Shown here: positions 50,375 to 59,100 of the stretch, one piece after another
How positions within the stretch are numbered: the stretch's first letter is position 1
Layout of the letters: each line of letters opens with the position of its first letter
Assembly: GCA_035293765.1 (NCBI GenBank)
Contig: DATGMF010000071.1
Location: 1-64,000, forward strand
DNA: 64,000 bases
Reading direction: 5' to 3'
Source: DASRHT01 sp035293765
GTDB lineage: Bacteria > Chloroflexota > Ktedonobacteria > Ktedonobacterales > Ktedonobacteraceae
Position numbers and translations under genes: made by a program
Notes under the pieces: model-generated
What the model was told of the DNA's origin: nothing
The model's database searches: none
What the model saw: the letters and a program-made list of their open reading frames with translations, nothing else

Positions 50375-51802
50375 CTACGCCTGATTGCTCACAATGCTTG
50401 CCTGTAATTCGGTTGACGAATGATTTTGCGGCTCGGTTAGTTCGTGGCTTTCATCTTGCAACGCTTCAGTATCGTTGGTCTTCCACAGATTGGCGATGGC
50501 ATACATCCCTCCCAGCGCCGCAATGAGTCCTGTGACGACAAAGATGCTATCATATGTGCCGAAGGAAGCACCTAACAGATTGAGCTGAAAATTGCGCAGC
50601 ACCGTGCTGGCGAGATAGCTCAGCAAAGAGATAGATACCAGGGAGGCAAAGCTGAGGGTTGATGTCGCAATTGCCCCGATGCGCCCAAGCATTTCTCGTG
50701 GAGTAACGCTCAAGGCAATCGGGCCGACACAGACATTGACAGCAGCTACTAGCAGCCCTGTGAAGAAGACGCAGACCAGGGCAACGATCAGATTGTTTGT
50801 GCGGGCATAGACAATCATCAGCACACCAACAATCAGGATGGCGCTGCTAAACACCCGTCTCACCCCAAGACGCTCTGCAAAGAGCGCAGCACTCAACGCT
50901 CCTACAATAGTGCCGATACCGATAGCCATGCCTACCAGGCCAAAAAGGATCAGCGGGGCATGCAAATTCTTCTGATAGAAGAAGATGCCTAGAGAATTTT
51001 GCGCTCCTTCTGGAATGACTGCCAGACATGCCCCGATCAAGGCCACCAGCAAAACACGATTCTGGACGATAAAACGGAGTCCGGTCAGATACTCGCGGAA
51101 AAAATCTTTTTCTGCCTCTTGCGTTGTGCTGGCAGTTGCTGCCGGTATGCGCACGAAAGAAATCGCTGCAAATGAACACGCAAAGGAGAGCGCATTAAAG
51201 AGCACTGCTATCTGCGGCCCTATAGCGAAGAAAAGCACTACAGCTAGAGGAGGAGCCAGGACATAGGCCAGCCCGGACATGGTTTGTAACAGACCGCTTG
51301 CACGGGCTTGATATTCCTGTGGCACAATATCCCCAATCAGCGCAAAGGACGACGGATTAAAAAACTGTGAACAGACACTGTTGAAAAACACCACAGCATA
51401 GATCATGATGAGTTTGACTAAAACTGGCAGAGCAACAATTCCTGTAAGTGGGAGCAATAAGGCAATCAACACCGTGCGGGCCGCGTCCATCCGCAGCATC
51501 GTCTGACGCTTCACCCAGCGATCCACAAAAACGCCTGCAATCGATCCGAGGAGTAATGTTGGAATAATCGCCGCGAGCAATACTCCTCCGAGAGCTAACG
51601 GAGCCCATGATTGCCCACGCGCGATAGTCAGAGCCACCCACAGGCTCAGGGTCTCCGTAAAAACAACATCTCCGCTAATCGAAATAGCGTGCCCGCAAAA
51701 CAGCAATGTATAGTTACGGTTAATAAACAACGGTACCTTCTGCGTTTTGCCGTCCCCCTCCCTCACCTCCATACCGGTGGTCGTTGGATTGATAGGCTCC
51801 AT
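50375..51802 (-). CDS. MFS exporter (EntS/MFS_3-like)
   Basis: 475 aa, about 12 transmembrane helices between hydrophilic ends. The loop between helices 2 and 3 reads G-S-I-A-G-V-F-V-D-R-W-V-K-R-Q, the standard MFS motif A region, and FNPSSFALIGDIVPQEYQARASGL is typical of the macrolide/enterobactin-exporter branch. A probable exporter of the cluster product or resistance determinant. ATG 51802 with GGGAG upstream. The last 60 residues are cytosolic and acidic. Confidence 0.87.
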   Translation of the reverse strand: MEPINPTTTGMEVREGDGKTQKVPLFINRNYTLLFCGHAISISGDVVFTETLSLWVALTIARGQSWAPLALGGVLLAAIIPTLLLGSIAGVFVDRWVKRQTMLRMDAARTVLIALLLPLTGIVALPVLVKLIMIYAVVFFNSVCSQFFNPSSFALIGDIVPQEYQARASGLLQTMSGLAYVLAPPLAVVLFFAIGPQIAVLFNALSFACSFAAISFVRIPAATASTTQEAEKDFFREYLTGLRFIVQNRVLLVALIGACLAVIPEGAQNSLGIFFYQKNLHAPLILFGLVGMAIGIGTIVGALSAALFAERLGVRRVFSSAILIVGVLMIVYARTNNLIVALVCVFFTGLLVAAVNVCVGPIALSVTPREMLGRIGAIATSTLSFASLVSISLLSYLASTVLRNFQLNLLGASFGTYDSIFVVTGLIAALGGMYAIANLWKTNDTEALQDESHELTEPQNHSSTELQASIVSNQA

Positions 51803-51833
51803 AGCGTTGTACTCCCTTTTATTTCAATACCTC

Positions 51834-51905
51834 TTAACAATGCTGGCACCCGCAGCAAGATACAACAGGCTTAGTGGTTGACAATACCATGAAAAGCAGC
51901 TTCAT
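51834..51905 (-). CDS. Possible 23-residue Cys-rich peptide
   Basis: A short frame from ATG 51905 lies in the gap between the ABC permease and the MFS gene. It starts MKLLFMVLSTTK and ends S-C-C-G-C-Q-H-C. The first half looks like a leader or anchor and the second like a Cys-rich core. There is no good Shine-Dalgarno, and the start region coincides with an 8-bp hairpin (51886-51908), so it may be chance. Confidence 0.18.
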   Translation of the reverse strand: MKLLFMVLSTTKPVVSCCGCQHC

Positions 51906-51984
51906 GGTGAATAACTTTTTGTATGTCGCGGTGGAGAGGCAGAAGAACTTACTGCACGAGCAGCGGCCTGTATGTCGTTCAAGC

Positions 51985-53607
51985 CTATGATTGTATCTGG
52001 AGATTTCGCCCGGTAACGGCCAGTAGTAGCAGCACCAGCGTGATACCGGCGAAGATGTACGGAATACCCATCGTGAGGGCGGCTGCACTCACTCCCATAA
52101 AATCAAGCACCGCAGTGTGATTGATTGCCCCTATGTACCATACGCCGAGGTACACCACCTCAAACAACCTTCTGCCAGACGTCCAGACACCCGCGAATAT
52201 TGCCAGCGCAGGAATAAAGAACGCACCTAGAAGGCCCGCGATCAAGAGCGGCATATTGCCAACGAGTACATCTCGCACAATCATGCCGCTGCCGGCAAAC
52301 AGCGTAATGCAGACGCCGGCCAGGTAAAGCAGCGGGAACTCGCGCCACAGGAGATGGACCGTCGGGAAAACTAACTGCTGCATGTTATGCTGTCTTTCGC
52401 GACTCCCCAACGATGACCAGATGGGCAAGGGCCAGAGCCAGGCAATTGGCAGAAAAATGCTGCGAGCGATATCAAACGGCAAGAACAGGCATAACGCGAT
52501 CCATACCAGCGCCCCGATATACCACCACCAGGGAACCTCTTTGAACAGCAGGCGCAATTCGCCTATCAGGATCGCCATCCCGGTGGTGAGCTGCGATTGA
52601 CCACGAGTCGATAAGGGCGTGAGCGTAGGAGACGCCAGCATTGGCTGCTCTTTTCCTTCAGGTTCTGCCTCTTTTTCCGTCTGCTGGTTAACCTGTTTAG
52701 CGGCACGCACACGTTGCTCTTTCGTTGGATCAAACCGTGAGAAGACAAGGGCAGCCACTATCATCACCCCCAGCGCGATTACTAGCCAGAGCAGACGCTG
52801 CTCCACGATCTGCAAGGGCCAGACATTCCCTTGCCAGAGAAAGGTATGAGGAGGCACGCTGGTAGCCGACGTGCCAATATCTAGCCCGCTCGTCACCGAA
52901 GGGGCCGCCGCATGCATAGCCGCCTGTATCTGCTGAAGGCTGGTCGAGACGCCCAACAGATCAAACAGGGAGTTTCCGCCATTGCCATCTCCAAATGAAA
53001 GAATGATCACCAGGAGGCAGAAAGACACGTAGATGGTGCTACCAACAGCGCCTCGCAACCATTTGACGCACTCAAACAAGACCGCTAGCGCCGCAACAAA
53101 GACAATCACCGGTACCGTCATAAAGAGAAACGGGCTGAGGAGTTGCCAGGCATCCAGGTGCGGATCTTCCCCGCGCAATACCTGCATGACACCGGCGGCA
53201 ACGATCAGCACCACAACCATTGTTGTCAGGACGGCTAAATTACTGAGGACCTTCCCCAGAACATAGGCGAGTTTTGTCAATGGAGTCGTCGCAATAATCT
53301 GTCCCACCCCCGTCTGGACATCCCGCTCGACGGCATTGCGCACAAGAAAAAAGCCAACGCACACCAACGCGAGGGTCGCCCAGATAGCGATCTGGGTCGC
53401 AACCCAGGCAGAATTATACACGCCACGATACCAGATATCCGAGTTATTCAGGCTAAATGATAAGCCCCTATACCCAGCATTAGCAGCCGGGGTATAAAAG
53501 TACCCAGAAAAAACCACAATACCCAGTATGACGAGAAAGACGGAGCGGCGCACACGTTCAAGGTAATCCGCTTTTAAGAGATGATAAACTGATCGTATCG
53601 TGCTCAT
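51985..53607 (-). CDS. ABC-2 type transporter permease
   Basis: About 540 aa with roughly 12 hydrophobic segments, larger than the usual 6-TM ABC-2 permease, so it may be a fused pair of 6-TM units. The segment GVGQIIATTPLTKLAYVLGKVLSNLAVL is typical of ABC-2 proteins (linker after helix 2). A charged stretch near residues 310-345 (Glu/Lys-rich) divides the halves. ATG 53607 is preceded by AGAGGGA and lies 16 nt after the ATPase gene. It exports an unknown substrate, by context the lipopeptide or a precursor. Confidence 0.82.
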   Translation of the reverse strand: MSTIRSVYHLLKADYLERVRRSVFLVILGIVVFSGYFYTPAANAGYRGLSFSLNNSDIWYRGVYNSAWVATQIAIWATLALVCVGFFLVRNAVERDVQTGVGQIIATTPLTKLAYVLGKVLSNLAVLTTMVVVLIVAAGVMQVLRGEDPHLDAWQLLSPFLFMTVPVIVFVAALAVLFECVKWLRGAVGSTIYVSFCLLVIILSFGDGNGGNSLFDLLGVSTSLQQIQAAMHAAAPSVTSGLDIGTSATSVPPHTFLWQGNVWPLQIVEQRLLWLVIALGVMIVAALVFSRFDPTKEQRVRAAKQVNQQTEKEAEPEGKEQPMLASPTLTPLSTRGQSQLTTGMAILIGELRLLFKEVPWWWYIGALVWIALCLFLPFDIARSIFLPIAWLWPLPIWSSLGSRERQHNMQQLVFPTVHLLWREFPLLYLAGVCITLFAGSGMIVRDVLVGNMPLLIAGLLGAFFIPALAIFAGVWTSGRRLFEVVYLGVWYIGAINHTAVLDFMGVSAAALTMGIPYIFAGITLVLLLLAVTGRNLQIQS

Positions 53608-53623
53608 GATTCCCTCTGCTTCA

Positions 53624-54529
53624 CTACTGATATGCATACTGCTCTTCTCGCTTGAAGGTAGCCTGATCTGAGATAATGTAGAGATAGGCGTCCTCCAGGG
53701 TTGTCACCGTCGCTCGGACGGCAGCCGCATTGGGCGCGGTATTGGAGATGATGCGTGCATGGATACCCTCGCTGCGACGAGTCGTGCTGCTGATGACATG
53801 ATGTGCGCGTATCGCCGCGAATTCTTCGCCAGGCATGGTCCACTCCCAGACTTTTCCTTCAACCGTTTTCAGGAGTTGTTCCGGCTTGGCCCGTGCGAGC
53901 ATGCGTCCCTTGTTCATGATCACAATATCGCTGGCCGTCGCTTCAACGTCAGAAACAATATGCGTTGAGAGGATCACGATGCGCTCTCCAGCAAGATCGG
54001 AGAGGAGATTGCGAAAGCGAATGCGCTCCTCAGGATCAAGCCCGACGGTTGGCTCATCAACGATGAGCAGGGCGGGATCATTTAAAAGTGCCTGCGCAAT
54101 GCCAACGCGCTGTTTCATGCCGCCAGAAAAACCCTTCATCGGTCGTTTACTGGCATCCATCAGGTTGACCAGTTGCAAAAGCTCGTCAATGCGACGGCGG
54201 GCGGCTTTCCCATCGATGCCCTTGATCGCTGCCATATATTCGAGAAATTCTCTTGCCGTCAAGTTGGGATAAATCCCAAAGTCCTGTGGCAGATATCCCA
54301 TCTCTACGCGCAATCGATTCGGGTGTTTGACGATATCACTCCCGTTCCAGGAGACAGTTCCTTCCGTTGGCTTGGTGATGGTTGCCAGAATACGCATCAG
54401 GGTCGATTTTCCTGCACCATTCGGGCCGAGCAATCCCAGGACGCCTGCGCCTAGTTCAAGCGTAACATCGCGAATGCCCCAGAACTGGTTGTTATAGCGT
54501 TTGCCCAGATGGTCAATTACTAGCTGCAT
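53624..54529 (-). CDS. ABC transporter ATP-binding protein
   Basis: 301 aa. Walker A in LLGPNGAGKSTLM, signature FSGGMKQRVGIAQAL, Walker B LLIVDEPTVGLDP, and the switch His in STHIVSD. It belongs to the antibiotic/ABC-2 exporter ATPase group, with a C-terminal extension of about 80 residues. ATG 54529 has AAGGAG 6 nt upstream; an ATG 5 codons earlier overlaps that site and is less likely. It pairs with the permease immediately downstream. Confidence 0.92.
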   Translation of the reverse strand: MQLVIDHLGKRYNNQFWGIRDVTLELGAGVLGLLGPNGAGKSTLMRILATITKPTEGTVSWNGSDIVKHPNRLRVEMGYLPQDFGIYPNLTAREFLEYMAAIKGIDGKAARRRIDELLQLVNLMDASKRPMKGFSGGMKQRVGIAQALLNDPALLIVDEPTVGLDPEERIRFRNLLSDLAGERIVILSTHIVSDVEATASDIVIMNKGRMLARAKPEQLLKTVEGKVWEWTMPGEEFAAIRAHHVISSTTRRSEGIHARIISNTAPNAAAVRATVTTLEDAYLYIISDQATFKREEQYAYQ

Positions 54530-54619
54530 TGTCGTCTCCTTCATCTATAATCGACTGTTAAAGTACCTTTCTGCTCGGCCTTTTGTTTTCACATCAGGCA
54601 GCAGCAGGGCAAGCTCCGC

Positions 54620-54690
54620 CATTCGGCTATCCCGCCTGACGAACAGTTTGAGAGATAAAGCGGACCTTAACCCGTCGATATAGCCGAATG
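54620..54690 (-). promoter_or_regulatory. Long-range inverted repeat in the leader after the NusG-like gene
   Basis: CATTCGGCTAT (54620-54630) and ATAGCCGAATG (54680-54690) form a perfect 11-bp stem around a 49-nt loop in the 206-bp space between the NusG paralogue and the exporter genes. A T-rich run (about 54702-54717) precedes it on the minus strand. It could be a pause, terminator or recognition hairpin read by the NusG paralogue. Confidence 0.45.
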
Positions 54691-54735
54691 TGTCTTTCAC
54701 GAAAAAAAACAAAAAACCAGGAAAACAGTTTCAAC

Positions 54736-55260
54736 CTACGATGCACGAACCTTTTCGAGTACTTCTATATTTACCTGTGCTTCCTTTAATCGGCCCAAAA
54801 AATTGAGCAGCACATTCACGCGTTGACTTGCTCCTACAGGCCCAACAAAGATCATTTCCAGATCCTGTAAAGGACCGGAGTTTTTGAGCCGCACAATATC
54901 TCCCTGACGAAAAGGCTGGGGCCGAGGCCCATTCATTTGCTGCAACCGCTCAGCAATTCCTTCGATGACATACCCAGGAACTATCTGCGGGGCTCCCCCA
55001 AATGATACAAGGCGCAACACGCCGGGAGTCGCATTGATCTGGCTAAGAGCCACCTTTCGTAAATTCACCTGCGCAAAAATGTACCCTGGGAACAAAGGAA
55101 CATTTTGCACCTTCTTATGAGAATAGACCTTCCACTCGGGAAGATAGATCGAAAGGTCAAGAAGGCTTCTCAGCATGTTTGCCGCGTATAGTTCCTTTCT
55201 TGCCTTACAATGAATAAGGTGCCAGGTATCGTCGCTATAGCATGGCTCGAAAGTAGTCAA
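54736..55260 (-). CDS. NusG paralogue (RfaH/LoaP-like elongation factor)
   Basis: 174 aa. N-terminal NGN domain (WHLIHCKARKELYAANML, then the strand YLPEWKVYSHKKVQNVPLFPGYIFAQVNL, a NusG hallmark) and a C-terminal KOW domain (residues 115-165; RQGDIVRLKNSGPLQDLEM). Housekeeping NusG is normally next to secE and rplK; this copy is the first gene of a long biosynthetic operon, as RfaH- and LoaP-type factors often are. It probably keeps RNA polymerase moving through the 43-kb unit. The start is TTG 55260 with AAAGGAG at 6 nt, a weak start codon that may limit its level. Confidence 0.9.
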   Translation of the reverse strand: MTTFEPCYSDDTWHLIHCKARKELYAANMLRSLLDLSIYLPEWKVYSHKKVQNVPLFPGYIFAQVNLRKVALSQINATPGVLRLVSFGGAPQIVPGYVIEGIAERLQQMNGPRPQPFRQGDIVRLKNSGPLQDLEMIFVGPVGASQRVNVLLNFLGRLKEAQVNIEVLEKVRAS

Positions 55261-55337
55261 TGCAGTCTCCTTTCGCTGATAACTAAGCCTGCATCATTTC
55301 TCAAGTACAGTGTTGAGTGTATCTGCTTGGAGAGGGC

Positions 55338-55385
55338 AAATACCATCCACCTGAGGGGTATTTCTTCTGCCCCTTTGCATACCCC
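55338..55385 (-). promoter_or_regulatory. Mutually exclusive hairpins upstream of the NusG-like gene
   Basis: AAATACC (55338-55344) pairs with GGTATTT (55357-55363), while GGGGTAT (55355-55361) pairs with ATACCCC (55379-55385). The two stems share bases 55357-55361, so only one can form. The arrangement is attenuator-like, in the divergent region before the NusG-like gene. No transcription start is known. Confidence 0.35.
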
Positions 55386-55431
55386 CATGCCAAAAATGAC
55401 CGCAGAATAAGGGCGCTGGTAGGTGTGTGTA

Positions 55432-55447
55432 AACAGAGTGCGAACAG
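55432..55447 (+). promoter_or_regulatory. SARP-type direct-repeat site, copy 1
   Basis: AACAGAGTGCGAACAG contains AACAG twice at an 11-bp period. It lies 87 nt before the ATG of the degenerate-receiver gene, in the divergent region shared with the NusG-like gene. The same 16 bases occur at 59881. SARP/BTAD regulators typically bind direct repeats with 11-bp spacing. Confidence 0.55.
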
Positions 55448-55533
55448 CTACGCCATGCCTGCAAACTGAATTTGTATCGCTGTTCTGTATGCTCTAGCCA
55501 GAAAAGATAAATCACAAAGGAGGAAGAGATCCT

Positions 55534-56103
55534 ATGAAGCTCCAGGTCCTGATTGCCGATCACCGCGACATTCTGCGAGCAGGTCTGCGTGCCATTTTTG
55601 CTACAGATACAGATATAGAATGTCTCTATGAAGCAGCAAACCAGGAAGAATTACAAAAATATCTGCGTACCAAGTCGCTGGATTTGATCTTCGTCAATCA
55701 AGCGTTCATCTCCAATATGGCGACATTGCCGCGAGATCGTTTTGTGGTGCTAACTCCTGCATTAGACTATACAGTTTTCCATGAGGCGTATAAGCATGGG
55801 GCAAAAGGCTATCTGCTGGAGAATACCTCAGCCGAGCTCCTTTGCACTGTTCTACACCTACCGAAAGGAGCGTTTTTAGTCGAGCCCGCGCTCGCCATCA
55901 GCATTCTGGAACATCTCTCCTGCGATGCGCGCTTTGCCATCAAAGACGAATTCCTGACGCCGCGCGAGCGAGAAATTATTGGGTTGCTCCGCGATGGCAT
56001 CGACCGGCCCACGATTGCAAGGCAGCTCCACATTAGTGGCGCCACCTTGAAAACACATATTAAGAACATTTCCAGGAAACGCGAGGCTCTCTCTGTCGGC
56101 TAA
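55534..56103 (+). CDS. NarL/LuxR-type regulator with degenerate receiver (copy 2)
   Basis: 189 aa. Receiver-like residues 1-125 keep the hydrophobic framework (MKLQVLIADHRDILRAGL, GAKGYLLENTSAEL) but have Asn at the phospho-acceptor position (L-I-F-V-N-Q-A-F), His in place of the second acid of the metal pair, and Glu where the conserved Lys should be. Residues 140-187 carry an intact LuxR HTH (LTPREREIIGLLRDG, ARQLHISGATLKTHIKNI). It is clearly a paralogue of the regulator at 12015. ATG 55534 has AAAGGAGG upstream; it is divergent from the NusG-like gene and convergent with the large BTAD regulator. Confidence 0.9.
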   Translation: MKLQVLIADHRDILRAGLRAIFATDTDIECLYEAANQEELQKYLRTKSLDLIFVNQAFISNMATLPRDRFVVLTPALDYTVFHEAYKHGAKGYLLENTSAELLCTVLHLPKGAFLVEPALAISILEHLSCDARFAIKDEFLTPREREIIGLLRDGIDRPTIARQLHISGATLKTHIKNISRKREALSVG

Positions 56104-56140
56104 CTCTAGAGCACTGGTGATGCGGAACTTCGCAGCTACA

Positions 56141-59100
56141 CTAACTCACCTGACTGCTACTCATAAGCCTTTGATAGAGTTTCTGGATCGCCGGCCCGGG
56201 CTGAATAGCCAGCTCGTCACGGAGCGTATCGAGGCAACGTTGATATTGACGCAAGGCCAATCCGCGTTTTCCTTGACGTAAATAGCTGCGCATTAATCCA
56301 TAATGTGCTTCTTCCAGACAACTGTCTACTGCTAATACATGTTGCCAATGCATAATACTTTCATCAAATTGTTCGCGGCGCCAGGCGATGAGAGCAAGCT
56401 GGTGTCGTGCGCTAATATAAATGCGACATAACTCATCGCGCCGGAATGTACACCAGTCGCTATAAAATGATTGGATATAGTCACCACGGTAGAGCTCAAC
56501 CATCTTTTGAAAGGCGGTTTGCGCAGCTTCATCATCCTGGGCCGCAAGCGACTTTTGAGCTTCGGCGTTCAGTTGCTTGAAGGCAGCAACATCATACCAG
56601 ATATCCCCGCCATAGAGCGATGCCAGATTTAGCGCATACGTACCGGCGTGATACACAATACAGCTATCACCCAGGATCTTACGCAGATAGTAAATCATCG
56701 AGCGCAGCGTCTGATTCACCTGGTCATTCAGCTCGGACCAGAGCGCGGTAATAATCTGCTCTTTATGCACCGGACGCCCACTATCAAGGAGGAAGAAAAA
56801 AAGCTCCATCGCCCGCGCCATGCGCCAGTGTGTAATAGGTATCCCATCGAGCGATACGACAGGTTCGCCTAGAGCCAGGATGCTGAGCCGAGATTGCGGG
56901 GGGGCAGTAACCGATACAGCAGGGGCTAAAGCTGGTTGAGGTTGCGCTTCCGCTTCCTGGCTCTCAGTCTTCTGTGGGGAAGTAGCCCTCACAGGTAATG
57001 GCTCAGGCACCGCTCGCGGTATCTCCTCTAGCTTCGGCAGGCGTTGTAGCTCTATCTGCACGAGATGTTCATAATTGTGACGCGCCGCCAGAGTTTTAGC
57101 AAGCTCCAGGTGATAGGCCGCTGCCACCATATTATTCTGCTCAAGATGGCAAGCCGCAAGCCGAATATTCGCTTGCAACTGCTCTCGCTTGAGCCCACTG
57201 GCATTTAATGATGCCTCCACCCTGATCAGACAAAGCTCAGCTTCATGATACCGCCCCTGATAAAGGAGAATTGTGCCCAGGGTCAATTTGCAGATAGCGT
57301 CGTCATAGCCCATCGTCTCTGCCAGTTCCACTTCTGGATTTCTGGCTGAGATCAGTAATAGTGCCGTCTGTGAATCTCCCAGCAAAAGATAGGTGAGGGC
57401 CAGCGAGCAAGTGGTATAATTGATGAGATACTGGTCCCCCAATTGACGCGCCAGCTCAAGGCCGTCCTCAGTGACGCTCAACGCCAGATCATACTTTCCC
57501 TGGTCTTGATATACATCGCCAAGACTTACCAGAGCATAGGCTTCGCCCTGAAGAAAGTGCAGAACATCATGAGCCGTTGTTAATGCCTGATTAAGCACGG
57601 CTTCGGCTTCAGCAAACATGCCCTGACGCTGCAATGTTACGCCCAACCCAATCTGATTCAGAGTCTTGCCCTGCTCATCGTTTAAGTCGGTCCAGCAACG
57701 CATGGCACGGGTGCGGTGATGCTCAGAAAGAGCGTAGTTTCCAATCATGTCATAGGCCCCGGCCAACAGGCTATGGAGCAAAGCCGTCTGGCGCACTCTG
57801 CTGTTCCGACCCAATAGCTGAAGCGCATGCTGTAACTGGGCAATACCGGCGGCAAAGTTGCCTGTAAAGTTATCGCACAATCCCAGGCGTAGATATGCCT
57901 CGGCACGTAGCGCAACTTCATCGGCAGGCAATAAGGCCATAGTCTGCTGACACAAATCATGGGCTCGCGTGTATTGTCCCATTTGAAATAAGGCTTTGCT
58001 ATAGGCCAGAGAGGCTTCTGCCTGCAACAACGGCTTTTCGTCGGCGTCTATCGTTGTCGCATCACGCTCGATTTTCTCTAATGCATTTTCGAGCAAGGGT
58101 AGCGCCAGGATGGATTCGTCTAACAAGAGGTGGATATCGGCCTGGGCAACGAGAAGCTGCGGATAGGCGGTTCTTACTTCATCTGGAAGGCTATTAATCC
58201 AACGCGTGAGTGTTTCCCAGTGACCACGGGTGAGCATGCGTTGATAGACTTCGATGATCAAACGGGCCGCAAATTCATTATCCCCGGCTTCAAGTGCATG
58301 ATAGATGGCTTGATCATAATTTTGCGCTTCATAAAAAAGCTCAGCCGCACGACGATGCAGGGCAACGAACTGCTCGAAATGCTGGCTGCGCAGTTCCTCA
58401 CAGAGCAGTTCTCGTAATACGGAATGGCAGGTGAAAAACTCATGGATACCATCGGCCAGGCGCGTCACAAAGAGCCCCTGCTGCTCCAGATAGGTCAGGC
58501 GCTCCTCAGCGTCAGGAATACCCAGCAAGGCTCCGCATACGGAGGCGGTCATTTGCTGCAATATGGCTGCCTCCTTGAGGAATGAAAATGTCTCCGGCTC
58601 ACGACTGAATACTTCGTTAACCAGGTAGGCGAATAAGTGCTGGCGATCCATACGCATAGCGGGCAATGCCTGTGCGAACCCACCCGCCCTGCCAGAACGG
58701 AGCTGCTGCAAATCGCCCAGCCTGGTGGTAAGCAAAATACCTGCAATCCAGCCATCAAATGACTCTTCCAGGCGTTCAGCTTCCTCCTGCGTGAGCACTC
58801 CTATTCCTTGTAACTCCGCTAAATCACGGATCTCCTGCGCTTTGAAGCGCAAGCGATTACTGTTGAGAGCAAATACCTCACGGCGCGAGACCAGCGAAGC
58901 AAACTCAAACGCAGGTATGGCGCGGCTTTCAATAATAAGCACACATTGTGATGGCAGATGCTTCAGCAGATAGTTGACGAGCTGATTCACGATATGATTG
59001 GTATTAATTTCATGATAGTTACAAAGGAATAAAACAAAATGATCGGGAATTTCTGCTACTATGGCATTTACCAACGCATCAATGACCCCGTAAAAGGGTT

